A DNA stretch of 64,000 nt, taken from assembly GCF_019021925.1 (NCBI RefSeq), contig NZ_CP058990.1, positions 2,258,001 to 2,322,000 on the forward strand, in the 5' to 3' direction. The notes beneath the pieces are model-generated. The model was not told the DNA's origin and made no database searches. It saw nothing but the letters and a program-made list of their open reading frames with translations. Numbering within the stretch: the first letter of the stretch is position 1; the number at the start of each line of letters is the position of its first letter. Positions 56,042 through 64,000 of the stretch are shown piece by piece. The position numbers and the translations under genes are program-made. This DNA comes from Cellulophaga sp. HaHaR_3_176 (GTDB taxonomy: Bacteria > Bacteroidota > Bacteroidia > Flavobacteriales > Flavobacteriaceae).

Positions 56042-57631
56042 ATGGAAATTATTTCTTTTCTAGGTTTTACTTTATTGGTTGCCATTATTGCATATTTGGC
56101 AACTAGAAAAACCGATGAAACCTCATCAGATGGATACTTCTTAGGAGGCAGAAGTCTTACCGGACCAGTGATTGCTGGATCATTACTTTTAACTAACTTA
56201 TCTACAGAACAAATTGTAGGTGTAAACGGTGTTTCATTCGCCGATGGGTTACCAATTATGGCGTATGAAGTTTTAGCCGCCATAGCTATGGTATTTACAG
56301 CTTTAATTTTATTGCCTAAATATCTCAAAAGTGGTATTACAACTGTACCACAATTTCTTGAAAATAGATACGGAAAAACAACTAAAACCATTGTTTCTCT
56401 ATTATTTTTATTAGGGTATGCAATTTCAATGTTACCTACAGTATTATACTCTGGTGCATTAGCTATAAATACAATGTTTGACATACCTGAATCTTTAGGT
56501 ATGGGGCCAGAAGCCGCTTTATGGGTTACAGTTTGGTCTATGGGTATCATAGGTGGTATTTACGCCATATTTGGTGGCTTGAAAGCTGTTGCTGTTTCTG
56601 ATTCAATCAATGCTATTGGATTACTTATTGGAGGTACTTTAATTCCTGTATTTGGATTAATGTATATTGGTGATGGCAATGTTTTGGAAGGTTTAGATAG
56701 ATTAACTACTAAACTTCCTGAAAAATTTGATATTATAGGAGGTCCTGAATCTTCTGTTCCGTTCTGGACACTTTTTACAGGTATGATTATCGTAAATTTC
56801 TATTACTGGGGAACAAATCAAGCCATAATTCAAAGAGCATTAGGTGCTAAAAATTTAAAAGAAGGGCAAAAAGGACTTTTATTAGCTGCATTTATTAAAA
56901 TATTAGGCCCTATTATTTTAGTGCTACCGGGTATTATTGCTTTCTATATTTTTAATGGTGATTTAACAAATGCTGATGAAGCTTACCCAATGCTAGTTAA
57001 AAAGGTACTCCCTACTGCTCTCGTTGGTTTTTTTGCTGCTGTACTTTTCGGGGCTATACTGAGTTCATTCAATAGTGCTTTAAATAGCTCTGTAACATTA
57101 TTTGGTCTTGACCTTTACAAAGAATATATCAATAAAAATGCTTCAGAAAAACAAACTGTAAGAGCTGGTAAAATATTTGGTGTAATATTAGGTTTATTCT
57201 CAATGGCAATTGCTCCATTATTATATGGTGTTGAAGGTGGTATTTTTACTTATTTGCAAGAATTAAATGGTTCATACAGTGTACCTATTTTAGCAATTGT
57301 AATTATCGGTATTTTCTCTAAACGAGTAACTGGCAGTGCTGCGAATGCTGCCATCATTTTTAGTGTTGTCTTATATTTAGTATCGCTATATATTATCAAA
57401 CCTATATTTGTAGAGTCTGGAATATTCTTTCCTCATTTTTTACATTTAATGGGCATTATTTTTGCGCTCGCAGTTATAATCATGTTTACAATTAGCGCTA
57501 TTAAACCAAGAGAAACCGACTATATTCAAAAATATACGATGCAAGTTGACATTACTAACTGGAAATATGTATTACCTGTTGGACTTAGTATTTGTACAAC
57601 TGTAATTTTAATATACTATCTACTTTCTTAA
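56042..57631 (+). CDS. Sodium:solute symporter (SSS/SLC5 family, second copy)
   Basis: A 529-residue membrane protein, paralogous to the symporter at 13.7-15.3 kb: both share DGYFLGGRSLTG, LLTNLSTEQIVGVNG-type and FGAILSSFNSALNSS-type stretches. It imports a sugar or sugar acid with Na+. Neighbours are a LacI regulator and, converging on it, a lactonase-type amidohydrolase, so a substrate such as fucose, rhamnose or their acids is possible. Confidence 0.87.
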   Translation: MEIISFLGFTLLVAIIAYLATRKTDETSSDGYFLGGRSLTGPVIAGSLLLTNLSTEQIVGVNGVSFADGLPIMAYEVLAAIAMVFTALILLPKYLKSGITTVPQFLENRYGKTTKTIVSLLFLLGYAISMLPTVLYSGALAINTMFDIPESLGMGPEAALWVTVWSMGIIGGIYAIFGGLKAVAVSDSINAIGLLIGGTLIPVFGLMYIGDGNVLEGLDRLTTKLPEKFDIIGGPESSVPFWTLFTGMIIVNFYYWGTNQAIIQRALGAKNLKEGQKGLLLAAFIKILGPIILVLPGIIAFYIFNGDLTNADEAYPMLVKKVLPTALVGFFAAVLFGAILSSFNSALNSSVTLFGLDLYKEYINKNASEKQTVRAGKIFGVILGLFSMAIAPLLYGVEGGIFTYLQELNGSYSVPILAIVIIGIFSKRVTGSAANAAIIFSVVLYLVSLYIIKPIFVESGIFFPHFLHLMGIIFALAVIIMFTISAIKPRETDYIQKYTMQVDITNWKYVLPVGLSICTTVILIYYLLS

Positions 57632-57648
57632 ATTTTAATAGAATGCAT

Positions 57649-57683
57649 AAAAAAGCCTTTAATAATATATTAAAGGCTTTTTT
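57649..57683. terminator. Bidirectional terminator
   Basis: AAAAAAGCCTTTAATA (57649-57664) and TATTAAAGGCTTTTTT (57668-57683) are perfect inverted arms with T-runs on both strands, between the convergent SSS and amidohydrolase genes. Confidence 0.85.
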
Positions 57684-57725
57684 GTTACTAAGCTGAATTA
57701 CATTTTATAAAAAACCTAATAGCTT

Positions 57726-58553
57726 TTATAAGCTATAAAAATTAATAGCATTAGTTCCCATTATATTTTTTTGTTCTTCAAAACTACATTTAGATATAAA
57801 ATCGGTAGTTAATTTTTTTATTTCAGAATACTTTCCTGCAACTAAACATACTGGCCAATCTGATCCAAACAATATTCGATCAGCTCCAAATGAATCTAGT
57901 ACTAAATTCATATAAGGCTCTATCTGGTCTACTGTCCATTTTTTATAATCTGCTTCAGTAACCATGCCTGATAACTTGCAATATACATTTTCACATTTTG
58001 CTATCTCTTTCATTAAAATAGCCCAACCTTCAAAAAAACCATCTTTAATATAAGGCTTAGCTATATGATCTATAACAAACTTCTGATTTGGAAATTTTTT
58101 CACAAACTCTAACGTAGCGGCTAATTGATGAGGGAAAATTAAAATATCGTAAGTATAATTATACGTATCTAATTTAGAAATTCCTCTGATAAAATTTGGT
58201 CTAAGTAAAAAATTAGGATCCGGTTCTGCTTGCACAACATGCCTAAAACCTTTTAGTTTTTTTTCGCATGAATAAACAGATAAAAGTTCATCTATATTTT
58301 CTGATCTTAAATCTACCCAACCAACAATTCCTTTTATAAAATCGTTTTTCTTTGATAAATTTAAAAGAAAATCAGTCTCTTTTCCATCTTGATTTGCCTC
58401 CACAGCAACACAACCTTCAATATTATTTTCTTTGTAAACTTCTTTTAGATCTTCTGGCAAAAAATCTTTTCGAATTGTAGACATACTGTCATCCAACCAA
58501 GAGTGTTTATCTTTATTATAAATCCAAAAATGTTGGTGGCTATCAATTATCAT
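57726..58553 (-). CDS. Amidohydrolase-family lactonase (L-fucono/L-rhamnono-lactonase type)
   Basis: A 275-residue COG3618-like metal-dependent hydrolase. It begins MIIDSHQHFW and contains GCVAVEANQ, FVIDHIAKP, VYCKLSGMVTEAD and DRILFGSDWPVC, all typical of L-fuconolactonases. The reaction would be hydrolysis of an aldonolactone in non-phosphorylative catabolism of a 6-deoxy sugar. The partner dehydrogenase and dehydratase are not in this window, so the exact lactone is unknown. Confidence 0.85.
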   Translation of the reverse strand: MIIDSHQHFWIYNKDKHSWLDDSMSTIRKDFLPEDLKEVYKENNIEGCVAVEANQDGKETDFLLNLSKKNDFIKGIVGWVDLRSENIDELLSVYSCEKKLKGFRHVVQAEPDPNFLLRPNFIRGISKLDTYNYTYDILIFPHQLAATLEFVKKFPNQKFVIDHIAKPYIKDGFFEGWAILMKEIAKCENVYCKLSGMVTEADYKKWTVDQIEPYMNLVLDSFGADRILFGSDWPVCLVAGKYSEIKKLTTDFISKCSFEEQKNIMGTNAINFYSL

Positions 58554-58788
58554 TATTTTTATTTAGAAATAATAGAAATTTTAATTATTTATTACACTTC
58601 TCTGTACGGTGACATTTATTTATAATAATGATTATAAGTAACATTATTAATACTGCAATATACATTCTTTGTCATAATTTAAAAATCATCGTCACCATAA
58701 AAACGTTCGAGAAATTTACTTTTTCACTATTAAAAATAAATTAAAGCACTGTGTAACATACATTACATACTGCTTGAAATCTGTATGC

Positions 58789-58796
58789 TATATTTG
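58789..58796 (+). promoter_or_regulatory. -7 box of the YeeE/YedE pair
   Basis: TATATTTG lies 18 nt before ATG 58815. It falls inside the longer open frame starting at 58785, which argues that translation starts at 58815. Confidence 0.55.
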
Positions 58797-58814
58797 CCTT
58801 ATAAATATTTACAT

Positions 58815-59372
58815 ATGGATTTTATTTTAGACCCATGGCCTTGGTATGTTTCTGGCCCATTAATAGCTTTAATATTATTGATTTTAGTATTGTTTGGCAA
58901 AACATTTGGAATGTCTTCTAACCTAAGAACTCTTTGTGCTATTGGCGGTGCCGACAAGTATTCTGATTTTTTTAAATTCGATTGGAAATCACAACGATGG
59001 AATTTGGTTGTTGTTTTAGGTGCAATTATAGGTGGTTATATAGCAACTTTTTTTCTATCAAGTAATGCTCCTATTGATTTAAGTAGTGAAACTATTTCTG
59101 ACTTATCTAAATTAGGTTTCAACAATGCAGGGCAAACTCTTTTACCTCCCGAAATTTATAGTTGGGAAAACATACTTAGTATTAAAGGCATGCTCATTAT
59201 TATAATAGCAGGTTTTTTAGTTGGTTTTGGAACAAGATATGCCGGTGGTTGTACATCGGGGCATGCTATTACTGGTTTAAGTAACTTACAAATACCATCT
59301 TTAATTGCTGTTATCGGCTTTTTTATTGGCGGTTTAATTATGACTCACTTTATTCTTCCTTTAATTTTTTAA
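58815..59372 (+). CDS. YeeE/YedE-family sulfur transporter, first half
   Basis: About 185 residues starting MDFILDPWPWYVSGPLIALI, with five or so membrane helices. The motif RYAGGCTSGHAITGLSNLQ contains the conserved Cys of YeeE/YedE proteins, which move thiosulfate or other sulfur species through the inner membrane. The second half is encoded by the next gene, 2 nt downstream. The upstream ATG at 58785 is rejected because the -7 box lies after it. Confidence 0.9.
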   Translation: MDFILDPWPWYVSGPLIALILLILVLFGKTFGMSSNLRTLCAIGGADKYSDFFKFDWKSQRWNLVVVLGAIIGGYIATFFLSSNAPIDLSSETISDLSKLGFNNAGQTLLPPEIYSWENILSIKGMLIIIIAGFLVGFGTRYAGGCTSGHAITGLSNLQIPSLIAVIGFFIGGLIMTHFILPLIF

Positions 59373-59374
59373 TT

Positions 59375-59788
59375 ATGAAGTTTTTAAAATTTTTACTCGT
59401 AGGTATCTTATTCGGAATTGTTTTAGTAAAATCTGAAGCTGTTTCATGGTATCGAATTTTTGAAATGTTTAAATTTCAATCTTTCCACATGTATGGAATT
59501 ATTGGTTCCGCTGTTTTTTTAGGCATTCTATTTTTAGGTCTTATAAAAAAATATAAAATAAAAAGTATAGAAGGTGAGCCAATAAACCTACCCCAAAAAG
59601 ACAAAAGTTTTGCTCGTTATATTTTAGGCGGAACTATTTTCGGCTTAGGTTGGGCTTTAGCCGGTGCATGTCCAGGGCCAATGTATATTTTAATCGGAGC
59701 TGGTTTTTCTAGCATGTTAATTGTCATATTTGCAGCTCTTTTAGGAACATTTGTTTACGGACTTTTAAAAAATAAATTACCACATTAA
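59375..59788 (+). CDS. YeeE/YedE-family sulfur transporter, second half
   Basis: A 137-residue membrane protein with the complementary motif GWALAGACPGPMYILIGAGF containing the second conserved Cys. Split YeeE/YedE pairs of this kind are common in Bacteroidota and Proteobacteria. It is translated together with the first half. No sulfur oxidation enzyme is nearby. Confidence 0.9.
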   Translation: MKFLKFLLVGILFGIVLVKSEAVSWYRIFEMFKFQSFHMYGIIGSAVFLGILFLGLIKKYKIKSIEGEPINLPQKDKSFARYILGGTIFGLGWALAGACPGPMYILIGAGFSSMLIVIFAALLGTFVYGLLKNKLPH

Positions 59789-59880
59789 ATCTCAGTCATC
59801 ATTTTTGGAAAAATTACTTAAAAATTGAGTGCTTTTTAAAGTAATAAAATATATTTTTAGGTAATTGATAATTTTTTGAA

Positions 59881-60933
59881 ATGAAACCAATTACTACTGC
59901 ACTCTGTTCTTTTGGAATGAGTGGCCTTGTTTTTCATGCCCCATTTATAGCAGCAAACCCAAAGTTTAACTTATACGGTGTCTTAGAAAGAACAAAAAAC
60001 TTAGCGCAAGAGAAATACCCTCTTATAAAAACGTTTAGATCTCTTGAAGATTTACTTGCGGATGATGCTATAGAATTGATAATTGTAAATACGCCTAATA
60101 TTACCCATTATGAATTTGCTAAAAAAACTATTCTCGCTGGCAAAAACCTAATTATTGAAAAACCTTTTACAGCCACTGTTGCTGAAGCTGAAGAATTAAT
60201 AGCATTAGCAAAACAAAAAAATGTTACGATTGCTGTTTATCACAATAGACGATATGACAGTGATTTTCTAAGTTTAAAAGAAGTCTTAAATAGTGGTGTA
60301 CTTGGTACTATCGTGGAAGCAGAATTTCATTACGACAGATATAAGCCCGAATTAAGTGAAAAAGTGCACAAGGAGGTACCTACCGGAGCCGTTGGTAGCT
60401 TATATGATTTAGGGTCACATCTGATAGACCAAGCACTACAATTGTTTGGCACTCCTGATGCGGTGTTTGCTGATATTGCTGCGTTTAGACCAAACTCACA
60501 AGTTGGTGATTATTTTGATTTAAAGCTCTTTTATCCAGCACACAGAGTCATTCTTAAATCTAGTTATTATGTTCGTGAGCCTTTACCTGAAAACATCTTA
60601 CATGGCACAAAAGGTTCTTTTATAAAAACAAAAGCAGATGTTCAAGAGCAAGATTTACAAGCAGGAAAAATACCAAATTCTATGTATTGGGGAATAGAAC
60701 CCGAAGCCGATAAAGGAATTTTACATACCGAAAAAAACGGGGTAGTAGTAAAAGAAAAAATCACCTCTTTGAAAGGTGATTATATGTTGTATTACGATGC
60801 CATCTATAACGCTATAAGAACAGACAAACCTGTTCCTGTAAGTGCAGAAGAAGGTATGCAAGTAATCCGTGTCATTGAAGCAGCACTCCAAAGTAACCTA
60901 GAGAAAAGGGTAGTGCCTTTAAGTTCTGATTAG
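59881..60933 (+). CDS. Cytosolic Gfo/Idh/MocA oxidoreductase
   Basis: A 350-residue NAD(P)-dependent enzyme without signal peptide. It resembles the YdgJ/YvaA group: TTALCSFGMSGLVFHAPFIA for nucleotide binding, GKNLIIEKPFTATVAEAEEL with the conserved Lys, and GSLYDLGSHLIDQALQLFG in the substrate domain. The sugar or inositol substrate cannot be read from sequence. Its stop codon overlaps that of the convergent GH16 gene by 3 nt. Inositol dehydrogenases belong to this fold, so a link to inositol is possible but unsupported. Confidence 0.88.
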   Translation: MKPITTALCSFGMSGLVFHAPFIAANPKFNLYGVLERTKNLAQEKYPLIKTFRSLEDLLADDAIELIIVNTPNITHYEFAKKTILAGKNLIIEKPFTATVAEAEELIALAKQKNVTIAVYHNRRYDSDFLSLKEVLNSGVLGTIVEAEFHYDRYKPELSEKVHKEVPTGAVGSLYDLGSHLIDQALQLFGTPDAVFADIAAFRPNSQVGDYFDLKLFYPAHRVILKSSYYVREPLPENILHGTKGSFIKTKADVQEQDLQAGKIPNSMYWGIEPEADKGILHTEKNGVVVKEKITSLKGDYMLYYDAIYNAIRTDKPVPVSAEEGMQVIRVIEAALQSNLEKRVVPLSSD

Positions 60934-61697
60934 TTTTTATAGACCTTGATATAGTCAATCACAAAATCTTGAGGAAATAGGTCATCATCAATATCATTTC
61001 CTCCTAAGTTACCCCCTACTGCTGTATTTAAAATCACATAAAAAGGTTGATTAAATGGCCAATTTTGTGGTGTTTTGTGATCAGGCTTGTATTCAAACAT
61101 CTTAGCATCATCTACAAAAAATTCAATTTTATCAGGAGACCATTCTACGGCGTACGTATGAAAACCGACTTCTATCCCTTCGATTTCTGTGGTTTTGGAA
61201 TATCCATTATCCCCAAACTTTTCGTCAAAATGTAGTGTTGTAAATATGGTATTTGGTTTTCTACCAATGTATTCAAGTATATCTATCTCTCCACACAAAG
61301 GCCAACCTACTTCTGTAATATTTGAACCTAACATCCAAAATGCTGGCCACAAACCTTTAGCCAAAGGCAGCTTTGCCCTTGTTTCTACTCTTCTATATTT
61401 AAATTCTTTTTTTCCTTTTGTTGTTATCCGTGTAGAAGTATATTTTTCATCTTCCTTTTTAATATTAATATGTAAAAAACCATCTTTAAGCGTGTGGTTA
61501 GTTTTTGTATAGATTTGCTTTTCATTATTACCCCAACCACATAATTCTGGACAGCCATCTCCTAACTCATAATTCCAAGCTTTCTCATCTAAAGTAGTCC
61601 CATCAAAATTTTCTTCCCATACCAATGCTCTTTTATTCGCACAACTTTGCACAAAGAGAGAAAGGCATAAAATAGCTATACGGATGTAATTATTCAT
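60930..61697 (-). CDS. GH16 family beta-glucanase (laminarinase-like) lipoprotein
   Basis: A 255-residue lipoprotein (signal ending LFVQSC). The jelly-roll enzyme has LVWEENFDGTTLDEKAWNYE, RVETRAKLPLAKGLWPAFWM and the catalytic GEIDILEYIG, with Glu137, Asp139 and Glu142. Closest in style to GH16 endo-beta-1,3-glucanases acting on laminarin. It lies 9 nt after the GH3 gene and is probably co-transcribed with it. Confidence 0.93.
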   Translation of the reverse strand: MNNYIRIAILCLSLFVQSCANKRALVWEENFDGTTLDEKAWNYELGDGCPELCGWGNNEKQIYTKTNHTLKDGFLHINIKKEDEKYTSTRITTKGKKEFKYRRVETRAKLPLAKGLWPAFWMLGSNITEVGWPLCGEIDILEYIGRKPNTIFTTLHFDEKFGDNGYSKTTEIEGIEVGFHTYAVEWSPDKIEFFVDDAKMFEYKPDHKTPQNWPFNQPFYVILNTAVGGNLGGNDIDDDLFPQDFVIDYIKVYKN

Positions 61698-61706
61698 AAA
61701 GATATA

Positions 61707-63971
61707 TTATTCTACTACCGAAAAATCTGATGTTAATTGTGTCTCAGAACTACCTCCTATAAATACGTTAAAATCTCCTGCCTCTGTTTCCCATCGGTTA
61801 TTCGCCGTATAAAATTGAAGTTTCTCTTTATCAATTTTGAAAGTCACCGTTTTTGATTCATTGGGTTTCAGAGAAACCATTTTAAAATCTTTTAACTCTT
61901 TTACAGGTCTAGTAACGCTAGCAAAAAGATCTCGTATATACAACTGCGCCACTTCTTTACCTTCGTATTTTCCTGTATTTTTTAAGGTAAAAGAGACGGT
62001 AATTGACTCTTCTTCTTTCATAGTCGGTGTACTTAAGCTCAAGTTACTATATTCAAATGTAGTATAACTCAAACCATGACCAAACGGGTATAATGGTGCA
62101 TTACTAACATCACTATAATGTGACCAGAAAACAACATCTTCTCCGGGACTTGTTGGTCGCCCTGTATTTTTATAATTGTAATAAATAGGAATTTGACCTA
62201 CATTTTTAGGAAATGTCATCGGTAGTTTACCACTTGGGTTGTATGCACCATACAGTACCTCAGCTATAGCATTACCACTTTGAGCACCTAAATGCCAAGC
62301 TTCTACAATTGTTGGGATATGTTCTTGTGCCCAGTTAATTGTCAACGGTCTACCGTTCATTAATACTAAAACAATATTTTTATTTACCGCGTATACTTCT
62401 TTCAATAACTCCTCTTGTAAGCCTGGGAGATCTAAAGATGTTCTGCTACGTGCTTCTCCTGTTTGAAAGCCGTATTCTCCCAATACCATAATTACAACAT
62501 CTTTATTTTTAGCAGCCGCTACAGCCTCCTTCATTCCTGTCCTATCTGTGGTATTAATCTTCGTTTCTAAGACAAATTTATTCTCTCCCGTAGTTAGGTT
62601 TACTCCCTTTTGGTAGTCTAAAGTATTCCCTGTATACTTTTTTAAACCTTCTAACACAGAAACCGCAGTATTGTCATCTCCTGCAATTCTCCAACTCCCT
62701 AAAGGACTATTTTTATCGGCCGCTAACGGACCAATTAAAGCCATTTTTAAACCTTTCTTCTTTAAAGGAAGAAGCTGGCCTTCATTTTTTAAAAGAACAA
62801 TAGACTTCTTAGCAATATCTAATACTGTAGCAATGTTTTCTTTACTCCCTATTACCTCTTTTTCTCGAGATGTATTGCAATATAAATAAGGATCATCAAA
62901 AAGACCCAATTCAAACTTTACGCGCAATATTCTTTTTACTGCATCATCAATCTTTGCTACGTCTACCTTACCTTCTGCTACCAATTCTTCTAAGTATTTT
63001 ACATACACATAAGATTCCATGTCCATATCAGAACCTGCATTCAATGCTAAATTCGCCGCTTGTTTTCCGTCTTTTGCGTAGCCATGGGAAATCATCTCGC
63101 TAATTGAACCCCAATCTGAAACCATAAAACCTTTGTAATCCCACTCTTTTTTTAATACTTCACGCTGTAAAAAGGCATTTCCTGTAGCAGGAATACCATT
63201 TAACTCGTTAAAAGCATTCATAAAGGTTTTCACATCTGCTTTAATTGCTGCTTGAAATGGTGGAAAAATAATATTGTATAAGGTTGATGTACCCACATCT
63301 ACCGTGTTATAATCTCTACCTGATTCTGAAAAGCCATAGCCTGCAAAGTGCTTTGCTGTTGCTGCTATTGTATTGGGCGCACTCAAATCATCTCCTTGAA
63401 ATCCCTTTACTCTAGCATAGGCAATCTTACTCCCGAGATACGGGTCTTCGCCTGCTCCTTCCATCACTCTACCCCAACGTGCATCACGAGAAATATCTAC
63501 CATAGGAGCAAAAGTCCAATTAATACCACTGGCTGCTGCTTCTGCTGCGGCAACTTCCGATGATTTTTTTATAGCATCAAGATCCCAACTTGCAGCTTCT
63601 GCTAAAGGAATAGGGCTAATGGTTTTATAGCCGTGTATAACATCAAAACCTATAATTAGCGGTATCCCTAACCTTGTTTCTTCTACTGCTATTTTTTGCA
63701 CTTTACGAACTTCTTCAACTCCGGTAACGTTTAACATTGACCCTACTAAACCGGTTTTAAGGTGTTCGTATTTATTAGCTGCATCACCAGCTTTAGGTAC
63801 GGGGCCCGTTACATTCCAGAACCCATTATATTGATTCATCTGACCAATTTTTTCTTGAAGGGTCATAATAGAAAGTAGTGAATCTACCTTCTGATCAATG
63901 CTTGATTTTTTTCCTTGACTTAGGCCTAGATTGCAAAACAATCCGATACAAATAATCACTTTGAAATTCAT
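61707..63971 (-). CDS. GH3 beta-glucosidase (BglX-like)
   Basis: A 754-residue exported enzyme (signal MNFKVIICIGLFCNLGLSQG). It has LGIPLIIGFDVIHGYKTISP, TAKHFAGYG, the nucleophile motif GFMVSDWGS, and a C-terminal fibronectin-III-like domain (FKIDKEKLQFYTANNRW). Together with the GH16 enzyme it would take beta-1,3/1,6-glucan oligosaccharides to glucose. The start lies 29 nt from the window end, so further genes of this group may continue to the right. Confidence 0.93.
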   Translation of the reverse strand: MNFKVIICIGLFCNLGLSQGKKSSIDQKVDSLLSIMTLQEKIGQMNQYNGFWNVTGPVPKAGDAANKYEHLKTGLVGSMLNVTGVEEVRKVQKIAVEETRLGIPLIIGFDVIHGYKTISPIPLAEAASWDLDAIKKSSEVAAAEAAASGINWTFAPMVDISRDARWGRVMEGAGEDPYLGSKIAYARVKGFQGDDLSAPNTIAATAKHFAGYGFSESGRDYNTVDVGTSTLYNIIFPPFQAAIKADVKTFMNAFNELNGIPATGNAFLQREVLKKEWDYKGFMVSDWGSISEMISHGYAKDGKQAANLALNAGSDMDMESYVYVKYLEELVAEGKVDVAKIDDAVKRILRVKFELGLFDDPYLYCNTSREKEVIGSKENIATVLDIAKKSIVLLKNEGQLLPLKKKGLKMALIGPLAADKNSPLGSWRIAGDDNTAVSVLEGLKKYTGNTLDYQKGVNLTTGENKFVLETKINTTDRTGMKEAVAAAKNKDVVIMVLGEYGFQTGEARSRTSLDLPGLQEELLKEVYAVNKNIVLVLMNGRPLTINWAQEHIPTIVEAWHLGAQSGNAIAEVLYGAYNPSGKLPMTFPKNVGQIPIYYNYKNTGRPTSPGEDVVFWSHYSDVSNAPLYPFGHGLSYTTFEYSNLSLSTPTMKEEESITVSFTLKNTGKYEGKEVAQLYIRDLFASVTRPVKELKDFKMVSLKPNESKTVTFKIDKEKLQFYTANNRWETEAGDFNVFIGGSSETQLTSDFSVVE

Positions 63972-64000
63972 GTGTTCTAATTTATTATAATAGTACGGTA

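Noticed and set aside
58609..58696. GGTGAC and GTCACC inverted copies upstream of the amidohydrolase gene
   Set aside because: Only six bases each and 76 nt apart, which is easily expected by chance.
1..64000. CRISPR arrays, insertion sequences, prophage or integrase genes
   Set aside because: I looked for regularly spaced repeats, terminal inverted repeats and transposase or integrase motifs and found none.

Overview
The window is AT-rich chromosomal DNA from a member of the Bacteroidota, most likely a marine Flavobacteriaceae. This rests on the SusC/SusD pair, a hybrid two-component (HTCS) regulator, the TATATTTG-type -7 promoter boxes, the Bacteroidota-type NagB/PIG-L fusion, and polysaccharide enzymes for alginate and laminarin-like substrates. 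I saw no insertion sequence, phage gene or CRISPR array.

Layout. 1-1.5 kb: end of a Na+/Ca2+ exchanger, two short ORFs and tRNA-Arg(ACG). 1.5-4.8 kb: a GntR-galK-galT operon. 4.9-8.2 kb (minus): NagB/PIG-L fusion plus a sugar MFS permease. 8.7-11 kb (minus): a PL6 alginate lyase behind three TGGTNNACCA operators. 11.3-12.3 kb: SYLF and CsbD stress proteins. 12.4-41 kb (minus): a large polysaccharide utilization locus (PUL), read from right to left as SusC, SusD, a divergent GH115-like protein, GH92, GH29, GH29, GH3-PA14, a PI-PLC-type phosphodiesterase, GH115, a metallophosphatase, the HTCS, then myo-inositol oxygenase, an SSS symporter and a FucP-type permease. 41.3-47.1 kb (plus, divergent): a double DUF1080 lipoprotein, two Tat-exported Gfo/Idh/MocA oxidoreductases and a GH78-like enzyme. 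47.1-54.6 kb: a LacI regulator and a divergent glucuronate operon (SDR reductase, UxuA, UxaC, TRAP transporter). 54.9-58.6 kb: LacI, SSS symporter and a convergent lactonase-type amidohydrolase. 58.8-64 kb: split YeeE/YedE sulfur transporter, a cytosolic Gfo/Idh/MocA enzyme, and a GH16 plus GH3 pair.

The most interesting content is the 12-54 kb block. It combines exo-glycosidases for fucose, mannose and alpha-glucuronate with a phosphoinositide-type phosphodiesterase, a phosphatase, an inositol oxygenase that turns myo-inositol into glucuronate, and a full glucuronate-to-KDG route. I infer that the substrate is a glycosylated inositol phosphate, such as the head group of a glycosyl-inositol-phosphoceramide (GlcA-inositol-P) or a related inositol glycan. 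Supporting this, the promoters of susC, of the divergent DUF1080 operon and of the inositol oxygenase share one paired element: (A/T)(A/G)TCCAT repeated at exactly 21 bp in the same orientation, 28-29 bp from a -7-like box. This ties the inositol oxygenase and the oxidoreductase operon to the PUL's HTCS.

Other regulatory structure is also clear: twin CGTGTGCG(C/T)ACAC operators exactly 60 bp apart between the LacI gene and the glucuronate operon, a tandem ACCTACTAGT repeat in front of the GntR-galKT operon, and a perfect 48-bp palindrome between convergent genes at 47.1 kb. All functional calls come from reading motifs by eye; no database search was run.
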